Numbered from the stretch's first letter, positions 20,153-28,637 are shown. The stretch: DNA of 64,000 bases from Rhizobium sp. BK399 (GCF_014194695.1 NZ_JACIAH010000001.1:310001-374000); one strand, 5' to 3'. Made by a program: numbers and translations. The notes: generated from the letters alone by a model not told the origin.

Positions 20153-20754
20153 CGGTAAAGGCGCCGCGCGCGTGGCAGCGCATGCTTTCCGGCCGCCGGC
20201 TTGATCTGCTCGACCCTTCACCACTCGACGTTGAGGTGAGCGACATCGCGCATGGGCTCGCGCGCGTTGCCCGCTGGAATGGACAGACGTCGGGAGACCA
20301 TGCCTTTTCCGTCGCCCAGCATTGCCTTGTCGTGGAGGATATCTTCCGTCGGCTGAACGACACGACAGCCGATCAATGCCTGATGGCGCTGCTCCACGAT
20401 GCACCCGAATATGTCATCGGCGATATGATTTCACCGTTCAAATCGGTCGTCGGCGGCGGATACAAGGCCGTCGAGAAGCGGCTGGAGGCTGCGGTACACC
20501 TTCGCTTTGGCCTGCCACCCCACCCGACACGCGAACTCAAGGAGAGGATCAAGAAGGCCGACACCATCGCCGCCTACTTCGAAGCAACACAGCTTGCCGG
20601 GTTCACACCGGCTGAGGCGCAGAAGTTCTTCGGCCAACCGCGCGGGATCACGAAAGACATGCTTCTAATGACACCGCTCCCGGCCGTCGAGGCGCAGCGC
20701 CTCTTTTGCGAGCGCTTCGAGACGATCGAGGCCATGCGGGGCAGCAAAGCATGA
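20149..20754 (+). CDS. HD-domain phosphohydrolase (YfbR-like)
   Basis: A 201-residue protein whose GTG at 20149 overlaps the ygfZ stop. GDHAFSVAQHCL (first metal-binding His), LMALLHDAPEYVIGDM (HD pair) and a later Asp in KKADTIAAYFEA form the HD metal site seen in YfbR-like 5'-nucleotidases. A cytosolic nucleotidase role is inferred; the substrate is unknown. Its stop overlaps the next ATG. Confidence 0.88.
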   Translation: MTVKAPRAWQRMLSGRRLDLLDPSPLDVEVSDIAHGLARVARWNGQTSGDHAFSVAQHCLVVEDIFRRLNDTTADQCLMALLHDAPEYVIGDMISPFKSVVGGGYKAVEKRLEAAVHLRFGLPPHPTRELKERIKKADTIAAYFEATQLAGFTPAEAQKFFGQPRGITKDMLLMTPLPAVEAQRLFCERFETIEAMRGSKA

Positions 20755-21287
20755 CCACGATCGTTGTCGCCCCTCTCGCCAGGATCGCCGAGATGGCGGT
20801 CAGGCACGGCGCGCGTGAGATGATCAGCCTGATGGCGAAGGAGCAGGCCTTTCACCGCCCTGCGGTGATCCAGGCGCACCGGCACTTGCTCCTCAACATG
20901 AACGACATCGCCTTCAAGGGAACCGGAAACCTTGTCGCGCCGGATGAAACCCATGTGCGGCAGATCATCGATTTCACCCGTGATTGGGATCGGGTTGCGC
21001 CGCTGCTGATCCATTGCTGGATGGGCGTCTCCCGATCACCCGCGGCAGCCTTGATTGCCGCCCTCGCCGTCTTTCCGGAACAAGAGGACATGGTGCTCGT
21101 TCGCCGGCTTCGCGCTGCCTCGCCCTTTGCCACACCGAATACACGGCTGGTTCAGATTGGTGACGACGTGCTCGGACGACGGGGACAGCTCGTGGCCGCG
21201 GTTCGTTCCATCGGCAGGGGCGCGGACGCGGATGGAAACGCGCCTTTCGCACTCACTTTGAACGACCAAACCGCCGGAACGTTTTGA
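20751..21287 (+). CDS. Dual-specificity/tyrosine phosphatase-like protein
   Basis: A 178-residue protein starting at the ATG overlapping the HD stop. HCWMGVSRSPAAAL near residues 86-99 is an intact CX5R phosphatase loop (Cys and Arg present), and FTRDWDRVAPLLIH leads into it. An upstream Asp in NDIAF may serve as general acid. The natural substrate (protein, nucleotide or lipid) is unknown. Third gene of the ygfZ operon. Confidence 0.85.
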   Translation: MTTIVVAPLARIAEMAVRHGAREMISLMAKEQAFHRPAVIQAHRHLLLNMNDIAFKGTGNLVAPDETHVRQIIDFTRDWDRVAPLLIHCWMGVSRSPAAALIAALAVFPEQEDMVLVRRLRAASPFATPNTRLVQIGDDVLGRRGQLVAAVRSIGRGADADGNAPFALTLNDQTAGTF

Positions 21288-21300
21288 GTCGATACCGGTT
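21276..21300 (+). promoter_or_regulatory. Possible EcfG-type promoter, one mismatch
   Basis: GGAAC (21276-21280), 16 bases, GGTT (21297-21300) resembles the general-stress EcfG/RpoE2 promoter GGAAC-N16/17-CGTT with one mismatch. It overlaps the end of the phosphatase gene and lies 23 bases before the ATG at 21324. Confidence 0.35.
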
Positions 21301-21323
21301 AACCCTCTAGAAGAGGTTGATCG

Positions 21324-21899
21324 ATGCCGCTGCAGAACTATCGCGATACGTTTATAAGCTGCTTGGCCACTCTCAAGAGCCTGACAGGCGCGTCGGATGA
21401 ATATGTCCGTTTTCGCTGGCAGGCGATCTATCTCACGCGGGACCGATTTTCCTATTTTTTCCGCGGGGATCTCGATGGTGTCAAGACGAGCTTCTTTGGC
21501 CAGCAGATGGACGTGACAAACGGCGCCATCTGCTCGGTTCCGACACGTTCGATCGCCCTCTATGGAGCGACATTCGGTTTGAATGAGACTATCACGGTCT
21601 ACGATGGGCCTCAGAGATCAGTCATCGACGTTGCGCATGCATTCAGCGAAGAAGGCGTTGAAGATTACCAGGCCGAGTTCTTCTACGTGAAGATGAGCTT
21701 GCTGCACGCGACCGATGACAGCCGAGCGGGATTGGGCGATGATCCCCTTCTGCGTGAGAATACCAATATCATATTCGTGGGGCTCGAAGATCGCGCGACT
21801 GCCGATCTGCTCGAAGGGAGCGGCGTCGGGCGATTGATGGCGACTGACAAGCCTATGGCATCAAGCGATTGGTATGCCGAGCGATATTACTATCGCTGA
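21324..21899 (+). CDS. Conserved protein of unknown function, 191 residues
   Basis: A cytosolic-looking alpha/beta protein, MPLQNYRDTFISCLATLKSL onward, with aromatic-rich strands (DRFSYFFRGDLDGV, YQAEFFYVKM) and a C-terminal SSDWYAERYYYR. No signal peptide or membrane helix. I do not recognise a domain. It has GAGG at about 21312-21315 upstream and may be transcribed from an EcfG-like promoter. It converges on sodC with 11 bases between stops. Confidence 0.75.
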   Translation: MPLQNYRDTFISCLATLKSLTGASDEYVRFRWQAIYLTRDRFSYFFRGDLDGVKTSFFGQQMDVTNGAICSVPTRSIALYGATFGLNETITVYDGPQRSVIDVAHAFSEEGVEDYQAEFFYVKMSLLHATDDSRAGLGDDPLLRENTNIIFVGLEDRATADLLEGSGVGRLMATDKPMASSDWYAERYYYR

Positions 21900-21910
21900 G
21901 TCGGTACGAA

Positions 21911-22426
21911 TTACTTGATGACGCCACAGGCGAGGCGCTCACCTGCGTCCCCCGCAGGTTGGCTGCGATAATCATCGGAATTGGAGTGAACGATAAGCGC
22001 TCGACCGCGAATGCCGTCGGTCTTGCCGTCGAGGGTGACCATGCTGTCAAAAATTTGCGCCCGCAGAACACCGTCCTGGTCCACATACTGGTTCGGCATG
22101 TCTCCGGCATGAGGTCCTTTTGCGGATAACAAGCCGTGTTCGGCATTGGTGGGATTGAAGTGTTTTCCGGCTGACTCGTGATGGCCGGCAGCATCACAAT
22201 TGCCGGTCTCGTGGACGTGGAAGGCAACCCATTTGTTGGCGGGCAGTTCAGTCACCTCTACTTCGATCAGCACACCGCCGTTTGCCGCGGTCGTCAGCGT
22301 CGCCCGGCCGCTTGCTTTCCCGTCCTTGTCAACAAAGTCGGCGGTGGCAGTTTGCTTCTCCTGAGCCATTGCCACCGACGAGACGTATATGAACGCCAGA
22401 GCGGCGATCGAGAGTGTTGTTTTCAT
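21911..22426 (-). CDS. sodC: Periplasmic Cu/Zn superoxide dismutase
   Basis: A 171-residue enzyme that dismutates superoxide in the periplasm. The signal peptide (MKTTLSIAALAFIYVSSVAMA) is followed by the copper ligands HVHETGNC, zinc ligands in GKHFNP and HGL, ALIVHSNSDDYRSQPAGDAGERLACGVI with the last copper His and the disulfide Cys. All ligands appear intact. ATG 22426 is preferred to the ORF start at 22528: it has a GGAAG site and directly opens the signal peptide. It lies behind an EcfG-type promoter. Confidence 0.95.
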   Translation of the reverse strand: MKTTLSIAALAFIYVSSVAMAQEKQTATADFVDKDGKASGRATLTTAANGGVLIEVEVTELPANKWVAFHVHETGNCDAAGHHESAGKHFNPTNAEHGLLSAKGPHAGDMPNQYVDQDGVLRAQIFDSMVTLDGKTDGIRGRALIVHSNSDDYRSQPAGDAGERLACGVIK

Positions 22427-22456
22427 TGGAGCTTCCTTCCGTGCGTCGTCGTTTCC

Positions 22457-22481
22457 AACGTGTGAGGCACGAAGCTGTTCC
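22457..22481 (-). promoter_or_regulatory. EcfG/RpoE2-type promoter of sodC
   Basis: On the minus strand GGAAC (22481-22477), exactly 16 bases, CGTT (22460-22457) is a full match to the rhizobial general-stress promoter consensus GGAAC-N16/17-CGTT. Transcription would start near 22450, about 24 bases before the sodC ATG. Confidence 0.7.
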
Positions 22482-22496
22482 TGAAACGGCAACAAA

Positions 22497-22522
22497 GAAA
22501 AAGCCGGCCTTAGCGGCCGGCT
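22497..22522 (-). terminator. Terminator of the EF-hand gene
   Basis: AGCCGGCC (22502-22509) pairs with GGCCGGCT (22515-22522) around a 5-base loop; on the minus strand it is followed by TTTTTCTTTG. It insulates the EF-hand transcript from the sodC promoter. Confidence 0.85.
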
Positions 22523-22549
22523 CTGCAAATTTCAGCGTGCACAACGTGA

Positions 22550-22858
22550 TCAGATGTCGAGATCATACTGACCGTAGGTGCTCTTATAGAGATCGGATGA
22601 AGCGCTCTGCTGGGACTGCGGATAAAAGTTGACGCTACCGCTCTCGCGCGTGCCCATCATGAACGCAAGCACGCTATCCGACAGCTTGGGCGCGAATTCC
22701 TGGCTGCCACCTTCTTCGCCGAGCTGCTTCAGAATGCCCGGCTTCTCATCAGCCGCCCGCTCGCCACGGCTCAACACGCCATCGCCGTTTGTGTCCAGCC
22801 GCGACAATGTCGCAAGGTATGCGTAGGACGTATCACTAACCGATGAAACTTGGCTCAT
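22550..22858 (-). CDS. Small EF-hand protein
   Basis: A 102-residue protein with one canonical EF-hand loop, DTNGDGVLSRGE (about residues 23-34), whose D-x-N-x-D-G-x-L-x-x-x-E spacing fits calcium binding. The rest is polar with a C-terminal Ser/Gln/Tyr-rich tail. No signal peptide. ATG 22858 with GGAGG five bases away is the start rather than 22870. A hairpin covers this ribosome binding site. Role unknown; a second EF-hand is not visible. Confidence 0.75.
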   Translation of the reverse strand: MSQVSSVSDTSYAYLATLSRLDTNGDGVLSRGERAADEKPGILKQLGEEGGSQEFAPKLSDSVLAFMMGTRESGSVNFYPQSQQSASSDLYKSTYGQYDLDI

Positions 22859-22896
22859 ACAAACCTCCACTCACCGCCGTTTCGGTGATGTTTGTA
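22858..22896 (-). promoter_or_regulatory. Leader hairpin over ribosome binding site
   Basis: In the minus-strand leader, UACAAAC (22896-22890) pairs with GUUUGUA (22864-22858), which contains the spacer and the first base of the start codon; inside, UCACCG (22888-22883) pairs with CGGUGA (22876-22871). GGAGG (22868-22864) lies in the asymmetric loop and outer stem. This could restrain translation. Confidence 0.45.
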
Positions 22897-22968
22897 CGCA
22901 ATACGAAATGGGGAAATTGAAAGACTAAGCGGTCGTTAAACTGATTTGCGCACTGCGTCAATAAGCTG

Positions 22969-22983
22969 TTAACACGCCATTAA
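22969..22983. promoter_or_regulatory. CtrA-type box TTAA-N7-TTAA
   Basis: TTAA (22969-22972), seven bases, TTAA (22980-22983) followed by C. It lies 111 bases upstream of the EF-hand start on the minus strand and 320 bases upstream of the GGDEF-EAL gene on the plus strand. Confidence 0.45.
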
Positions 22984-23034
22984 CTATGATTGACAAAGTG
23001 TGATCTTCCAGCATCGGTTGCCCGGGCCCTACGT

Positions 23035-23223
23035 TCAATTCGCCTGGTTCTGAAGGCAATACGACAACATCCACTCAAATATAGTGCCCACGATATATTC
23101 GTTTGCGGTGCAATAGAATTTTAATGCGACCGAGGGATTATCTCCTCCACGGTGCGCTGCGCCACGTGAGTTTTTAAATTGCCCAGACAATAGTTTTTCG
23201 ATTGCTTCAAAAGGTTCTTTCAT
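23035..23223 (-). CDS. Possible 62-residue AT-rich ORF
   Basis: An open frame from ATG 23223 (MKEPFEAIEKLLSGQFKNS) to a TGA at 23035. The codons are much more AT-rich than in neighbouring genes and no good ribosome binding site precedes it. It could be a recently acquired small gene or chance. No family recognised. It occupies a low-GC pocket between the EF-hand and GGDEF-EAL genes. Confidence 0.3.
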   Translation of the reverse strand: MKEPFEAIEKLLSGQFKNSRGAAHRGGDNPSVALKFYCTANEYIVGTIFEWMLSYCLQNQAN

Positions 23224-23306
23224 GTCTGACGCGCAGCGTCGCAATTGCAGGCTAGTAGGCGACTCTCAGGATTCCGCTCAACGGCTTTTCTCTCCCGAAA
23301 TCGAGA

Positions 23307-25193
23307 TTGCCGCATATGGATGCTGAGACCCTCTTCCGGCAGCAATGTACGAGCGCTGTCGGCGGGGACGGCTCTGCAAACGCTGAGCGTCTGGTGGATC
23401 TCGTTGTCGAGACGTATCGGCTGCAGGCAGGAAAAGCGCGGGCGACCGAGCATCGATTTCAGCGGCTGAGCCACGACACCGACAGACTGAAAGGCACGCT
23501 TGCCGAAACGACGGCAAAACTCACGGAACAGCGACGCCTCTTTCAGATCGTACTCGACAACCTGCCAGAAGGGCTGAGCGTCTTTGACGCAGAACAACGC
23601 CTGATCGTCTGCAACACGCGCTTCCGACAGCTTTTCGGGTTCAGCGCTGATGGCGCATCGCCCGGGGCCTCCATGGGATGGCTGATTGGGAAGGTTCGCG
23701 GCACCGAGCGAGTCGAGCAAAAGGTTTCCCGTTTGCGTGACGCCAGCCCGCAGGGCGGACACATCCGTCACCGCGAATGGATGATGGATGACGGACGGAC
23801 GATCCGGAGCGTTATCACCGTTCTGCCCGATGGCAGCAACATTTCCATCCACGCAGACATCACCGAGGAGCGCCGGGCGGCCGAACGGATCGCCTACCTT
23901 GCTCATCACGATCCGCTGACTGGGCTTCCAAACCGCATCAGCCTCAGGGAACGCATCGACGCAGCACTGCTCGGCCGCAAACCGGACGAACAGATCGCAC
24001 TCGTACACCTCAATCTTGACCGCTTCAAATCGATCAACAACACCCTCGGCGTTTCGGCCGGAGACAAGATCCTGCGGCAGGTCGCCGAGCGCATCCGCAT
24101 GTCGGCAGGCGCCGGCAACGTCTTGGCGCGCCTCGGCTCCGACGAATTCGCGATTTTGCAATCCGGCCGCCAGCAGCCATGGAATGTCACGGCTCTTGCC
24201 GATCAAATCCGGCGGGAACTGTCGGAACCGTTCTTCCGGGGCGAGAAGGCCGTCGAGCTCAGCGTGTCGATGGGTATCGCCATCAGTTCACAAGATGGAA
24301 CGGAGACCGATATCCTGCTGAAGCATGCCGGGGTCGCACTGTCGCACGCCAAGAGCAGCGGCGGAAAGGGCGAGCGCTTTTTCACCGCCGACATGGAAGC
24401 GCAAATCGAGGCGCGGCATGCACTGGAAGCGGATTTGCGAAAGGCCGTCGAGCGCGAGGAATTCGAGCTCCACTATCAGCCGCTCTACGACCTCAGCCAG
24501 CAACGTATCTGCGGGTTCGAGGCGCTCGTGCGGTGGAACCACCCGACGCGCGGTCGGGTGCCGCCGCTGGAATTCATCCCCCTCGCCGAAGAGGTCGGTC
24601 TCGTGGTCGACATTGGCCGCTGGGTGCTGCGCCGCGCGTGCCGCGATGCCGTTTACTGGCCTGAGGATATCAAGGTCGCGGTCAACGTATCGGCCATTCA
24701 ATTCACGGACAGTGACCTCCCAAGCGACGTCGCGGCAGCCCTTGCTGAAGCCGGGCTTGCGGCCGGTCGCTTGGAAATCGAGATCACCGAAAGCGTGCTG
24801 ATGGAAAATCTCGATGAGGCTCTGCCGATCCTGCACGTGCTCAAGCAAAGCGGCATTCGCATCGGCATGGACGATTTTGGCACCGGCTATTCGTCCCTCA
24901 GCTATCTCCGGCGGTTTCCGTTCGACAAGATCAAGATCGACAAGTCGTTCGTCAACGGCATCGTCGAAGACAAGGAAGCCTTTGCGATCATGCGCGCCAT
25001 CATTCTTCTCGGTGACGCGCTCGGCATGCGCGTAACGGTGGAGGGGGTAGAAACGGCCGAGCAAATGGCCTTACTTCGGTCTGAAGCGTGCGATGAAATC
25101 CAAGGCTATCACATCAGCCCGCCACGGCCTGCCGTTGAGGTCCCTTACCTGCTGTCACAGCTGCCGGAACACGAAAGGTTCAAGGCGAGCTGA
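23307..25193 (+). CDS. PAS-GGDEF-EAL cyclic-di-GMP protein
   Basis: A 628-residue soluble protein. A coiled-coil start (about 1-70) leads to a PAS domain (VLDNLPEGLSVFDAEQRLIVCN, about 75-190), a GGDEF domain (about 195-350) and an EAL domain (about 365-620). The GGDEF signature reads RLGSDEF, so the second Gly is Ser and cyclase activity is doubtful. The EAL half has FEALVRW, ITESVLM, DDFGTGYSSL, KIDKSFV and TVEGVE, all expected metal and catalytic residues, so phosphodiesterase activity is likely. An inactive GGDEF could act as a GTP sensor. No membrane helices. Confidence 0.92.
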   Translation: MPHMDAETLFRQQCTSAVGGDGSANAERLVDLVVETYRLQAGKARATEHRFQRLSHDTDRLKGTLAETTAKLTEQRRLFQIVLDNLPEGLSVFDAEQRLIVCNTRFRQLFGFSADGASPGASMGWLIGKVRGTERVEQKVSRLRDASPQGGHIRHREWMMDDGRTIRSVITVLPDGSNISIHADITEERRAAERIAYLAHHDPLTGLPNRISLRERIDAALLGRKPDEQIALVHLNLDRFKSINNTLGVSAGDKILRQVAERIRMSAGAGNVLARLGSDEFAILQSGRQQPWNVTALADQIRRELSEPFFRGEKAVELSVSMGIAISSQDGTETDILLKHAGVALSHAKSSGGKGERFFTADMEAQIEARHALEADLRKAVEREEFELHYQPLYDLSQQRICGFEALVRWNHPTRGRVPPLEFIPLAEEVGLVVDIGRWVLRRACRDAVYWPEDIKVAVNVSAIQFTDSDLPSDVAAALAEAGLAAGRLEIEITESVLMENLDEALPILHVLKQSGIRIGMDDFGTGYSSLSYLRRFPFDKIKIDKSFVNGIVEDKEAFAIMRAIILLGDALGMRVTVEGVETAEQMALLRSEACDEIQGYHISPPRPAVEVPYLLSQLPEHERFKAS

Positions 25194-25263
25194 ACGGCAG
25201 CTCGTTGCGACTCTTGGTTCCGGCGTTTATGGAAGGACACCATTCTTCCAACACGGTGATCCC

Positions 25264-25908
25264 ATGTTCCAGGCCAAGGCCTTCGCTCCTTTTGAAAAGC
25301 TTGCCAGCGATCTCGTGATCCACTCGTCAGAAGGCGACGACGGTTCGCATGACATTGCGCATGTGCTGCGGGTCTTCAAGAACGCAATGCGGATCCAGGC
25401 TCTCGAGGGTGGTGATGCGAGAATCCTTGCTGCCGCCGTCCTCCTGCATGACTGCGTCGCCGTGGAAAAGAACTCCCCTATGCGATCGAAGGCCTCTCTG
25501 CTGGCGGCAGAGAAGGCATCGGCCGTTCTCGCTGAGCTTGACTGGGACGGCGACGACATCGCAGCCGTGGCGCACGCCATTGTCACGCATAGCTTCTCGG
25601 CCAACGTTGCGCCAGAAACACTGGAGGCGAAAATACTGCAGGATGCCGACCGGCTGGATGCAATAGGTATGATCGGGGCTGGTCGCTGCTTCTACATCGG
25701 TGGCCGAATGTCATCGGCACTCTACGATCCATTCGATCCTTCCGGCAGCAATCGCCAACTGGACGACAAGCGCTTCGTCATCGACCACTTTCAGACCAAA
25801 CTGTTCAAACTGGCCGATGGCTTTCAAACTAAGGCCGGACGCGCGCTTGCGGCAGAGCGCGATCAACGGCTACGCGACTTCCTCGCGGCATTCATGGACG
25901 AAATCTAG
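25264..25908 (+). CDS. HD-domain metal-dependent phosphohydrolase
   Basis: A 214-residue HD-superfamily protein: SHDIAHVLRVFKNA (first His), AAVLLHDCVAVE (HD), HAIVTHSF and QDADRLDAIG (distal Asp) complete the metal site. The layout matches the YedJ/YpgQ group. The earlier part of the open frame (25093-25263) overlaps the GGDEF-EAL gene out of frame and looks non-coding, so ATG 25264 is used. Substrate unknown, possibly nucleotides. Nine bases before the MOSC gene. Confidence 0.87.
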   Translation: MFQAKAFAPFEKLASDLVIHSSEGDDGSHDIAHVLRVFKNAMRIQALEGGDARILAAAVLLHDCVAVEKNSPMRSKASLLAAEKASAVLAELDWDGDDIAAVAHAIVTHSFSANVAPETLEAKILQDADRLDAIGMIGAGRCFYIGGRMSSALYDPFDPSGSNRQLDDKRFVIDHFQTKLFKLADGFQTKAGRALAAERDQRLRDFLAAFMDEI

Positions 25909-25917
25909 GAGCACTTG

Positions 25918-26772
25918 ATGCGCATTACCGATCTTTTCATCTATCCGCTCAAGAGCACCCGAGGCATCGCGCTGGAGTCGTCAGAGATCGATGCATTTGG
26001 GCTTCCGGGCGACCGGCGTGCGATGATCACCGACAGGGACGGACACTTCATCACGCAACGCGAATTGCCGGACCTCGCTCGCATCGGTGTTCAGGCCGGG
26101 CCTTCGCAGCTCCATCTCAGCATGGGCGACAAGCAGATGGTTGCGCTGATCCCTATGGCCGCGAAGCGGATGGATGTTTCGATCTGGAAGTCCATCGTCA
26201 ATGCCGCAGTTGCCGACGACGCCAGCAATCACCAACTCTCGGAATGGCTTGGTCGAGATGTGAAGCTGGTCTTCTTCGATCAGGATGCCAAGCGTTCCGC
26301 CAGCGCAGAATGGGCCGGCGAAGGCACGCCGGTCACGTTCGCCGATGGCTACCAGATCCTGGTGACGACAACCGGCTCCCTGCGGGCGCTGAATGCCGAC
26401 CTGGAGACACACGGCGAAGGCCGCGTCGGCATGGAGCGGTTCCGGCCCAATATCGTGGTCGATACGGAAGAGGCTTGGAAGGAGGACCGTTGGGCGGCGA
26501 TCGAAATCGGCGGCATTCGTTTTGATCTGGTCAAACCCTGTGCGCGTTGCATCATGACGACGCAGGACCAATCGACCGGATCGCGCGACGTTCCGAATCC
26601 GATGCCGGCCATGGGTCGCATTCGGATGTCAGCGGACCGGCGCGTACCCGGCCCGCTCTTTGGTTGGAATGTCACCCCGCGCGGAACCGGCAGGATCACG
26701 GTTGGCGATACAGTCAGAGTTGTCGAAGAAAGACCCGAGGGTTGGACCTTCAAGGTGCGCAACCGCGCCTAA
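25918..26772 (+). CDS. MOSC-domain protein (YcbX/mARC-like)
   Basis: A 284-residue protein with an N-terminal MOSC beta-barrel (DLFIYPLKSTRGIALESSEID) and a C-terminal MOSC domain. RFRPNIVVDTEEAWKED and VKPCARCIMTTQDQSTG contain the Cys expected to hold the molybdenum cofactor. Related proteins reduce N-hydroxylated bases. The ATG has AGGAG upstream. The stop overlaps that of the convergent aldo/keto reductase (CTAA shared). Confidence 0.88.
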   Translation: MRITDLFIYPLKSTRGIALESSEIDAFGLPGDRRAMITDRDGHFITQRELPDLARIGVQAGPSQLHLSMGDKQMVALIPMAAKRMDVSIWKSIVNAAVADDASNHQLSEWLGRDVKLVFFDQDAKRSASAEWAGEGTPVTFADGYQILVTTTGSLRALNADLETHGEGRVGMERFRPNIVVDTEEAWKEDRWAAIEIGGIRFDLVKPCARCIMTTQDQSTGSRDVPNPMPAMGRIRMSADRRVPGPLFGWNVTPRGTGRITVGDTVRVVEERPEGWTFKVRNRA

Positions 26773-27770
26773 GTCCGAAGCTGAGCAAGAGTCTCGTCGA
26801 TTTCCGTCATCACCGCAGCAGGTAGCGGGCCTGCGGCCAGCGCGCCGGCATTCTCTTCAACCTGGGCGACGGTTCGGAAGCCCGGGATCGGCAAAGTTCG
26901 GGACGAGCGCGCCCACAGCCACGCCAGCGCGCCCTGCGTGAGCGTTCGACCGCCCGACTTCAGCAGCTCGCGCACCGCCTCAAGTCTCGCGGCGAACTCC
27001 GGCGCGATGCGCCCATCCTTGAAATAGATCATCCAATCCAGGCTCGCTCCGCGAACATCCTTGTCACCGACCTTCGTGTCGGCGCTGAATTTTCCGCTGA
27101 GCAATCCCATCGCCAGCGGCCCGCGGTTGATCGAGATCAGTCCATGCCGCTCGATCACCGAGATCATATCCGGCACCGGCTCGAAGACGTTCATCGTGTG
27201 CTGGACAGAAACGAAGCCAGGACGCGCTGCATGTCGCGCAGCCCGATCGCGATAGTCGGTACTCCAGCCAAAGGCGTCGACCTTACCTTCACTGCGCAGT
27301 TTCTCCAGCGTTTCGAAGACGTCATCCGACTGCTCGAGCGGAAAGTCGTTCAAGTGGAACTGGAGCAGATCGAGACGATCCCTCTTCAGCCGACGCAGCG
27401 ATGTTTCCGCCGACCGCCTGATAAAGTCGGCGTCGGCAAAGGCCCCAGTTGCCTGCTTCGTCTCAGGATTGGTTGCGAAACCGAACTTGGTCGCAACGAC
27501 AACGTCGCTGCGGTTGCCGATCGCCTCCCCAAGAACCTCCTCGGAATGCCCAGCGCCGTAGTTCGAGGCCGTATCAAAGAAACGAATGCCGAGCTCGATT
27601 GCACGATGAATGGCAGCGATGGATTCCTTGTCATCGACCTCGCCCCAGCCAAGCGGCGTATCGCCAGCATAGAACGGCCCTCCGATCGCCCAGCAGCCCA
27701 TGCCCAGGCGCGGGATTTCATTGCCGTTCCAAAGATTTATTGTGGTCGTCGTATCGGGTTTGGTCAGCAT
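26769..27770 (-). CDS. Aldo/keto reductase
   Basis: A 333-residue TIM-barrel oxidoreductase that uses NADPH to reduce carbonyls. It shows RLGMGCWAIGG, FFDTASNYGAGHSEEVLGEA (catalytic Asp and Tyr), VVATKFGF (Lys) and DLLQFHLNDFP (His) in order. This is the AKR family found in L-fucose or pyridoxal dehydrogenase-like groups; the physiological substrate cannot be fixed. It ends within the MOSC stop. Confidence 0.9.
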   Translation of the reverse strand: MLTKPDTTTTINLWNGNEIPRLGMGCWAIGGPFYAGDTPLGWGEVDDKESIAAIHRAIELGIRFFDTASNYGAGHSEEVLGEAIGNRSDVVVATKFGFATNPETKQATGAFADADFIRRSAETSLRRLKRDRLDLLQFHLNDFPLEQSDDVFETLEKLRSEGKVDAFGWSTDYRDRAARHAARPGFVSVQHTMNVFEPVPDMISVIERHGLISINRGPLAMGLLSGKFSADTKVGDKDVRGASLDWMIYFKDGRIAPEFAARLEAVRELLKSGGRTLTQGALAWLWARSSRTLPIPGFRTVAQVEENAGALAAGPLPAAVMTEIDETLAQLRT

Positions 27771-27878
27771 GGCCTACTCCTCCAATCGCTGGGCTGTATG
27801 CGATCGACATAGGAAGATGTCCGAGGCGCGTAAAGCGCCTGCGCTGCACGACATTTTTCAAACATGAAAAACCGTCGA

Positions 27879-28637
27879 TCAGGCCGGCAAGCCGTCCTTT
27901 GCGGAGGCGGCTTTTAGCGCCTTCAGAGCCGCCTGTACGAAGCCTTCGCGCGCCGCTGCCGCCTCCACGCCACGCGGCTCATAGACATGGCGATGCAGAA
28001 AGAATGCCGTCAACCGGAACGCGGCATTGAGGCTGTCGATGTCGGCCGCACGGTTCTGCTCGCTATTGAGGAACGGGGGCAGCAGCAGCATCTTGTCAGC
28101 CCACGGTGCACCCGCAGCCCGACTGACCGCCCTGCCCGACTTCGGCGACACGTAGGCGAGGTCGGAACGCGTGCCGGTCGCGGCACATTCGGTCAGATCG
28201 AGGCCAAAACCAAGGTCGTTCAGCACAGCGAGTTCGAAGCGAACGAAGAGTTCGCCTGCGTCGGCCGGATTGTGGAGATTGTCGAGGATGACCTCGAGAG
28301 CTTCGAACAGGTGCGGATGCGGATCGCGTTCCGGCAACAAGCGTAGCAACGCGCCCATCGCCTGCACGCCATAGACGGCGGTTGCCGTTTCCATCAAGCG
28401 CGCGGCCCGCAACGTCAACGGTTCGACTCGAAATTCGCCAAGGTGCTCGTCGAGACGGGCTCGCCACGTGACCTCGACCTCGTTCCCAGCCTGGAGCACA
28501 GGCTGCATGGCCCGCGACCGGCCGGAGCGGACCATTCCGAGATGGCGTCCGCGCTCGCGCGTCATCACCTCGGCAATAACGCTGTTCTCGCCGTGGCGCT
28601 TGACGCCCAAGATGATTGCTCGGTCGTGCCACTGCAT
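27879..28637 (-). CDS. recO: DNA repair protein RecO
   Basis: A 252-residue protein with the RecO N-terminal OB-fold ([34 protein letters not shown]) and a helical C-terminal part with [22 protein letters not shown]. RecO helps load RecA onto SSB-coated DNA in the RecFOR path. In many Alphaproteobacteria it follows era directly; here two regulatory genes intervene. Confidence 0.93.
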   Translation of the reverse strand: MQWHDRAIILGVKRHGENSVIAEVMTRERGRHLGMVRSGRSRAMQPVLQAGNEVEVTWRARLDEHLGEFRVEPLTLRAARLMETATAVYGVQAMGALLRLLPERDPHPHLFEALEVILDNLHNPADAGELFVRFELAVLNDLGFGLDLTECAATGTRSDLAYVSPKSGRAVSRAAGAPWADKMLLLPPFLNSEQNRAADIDSLNAAFRLTAFFLHRHVYEPRGVEAAAAREGFVQAALKALKAASAKDGLPA

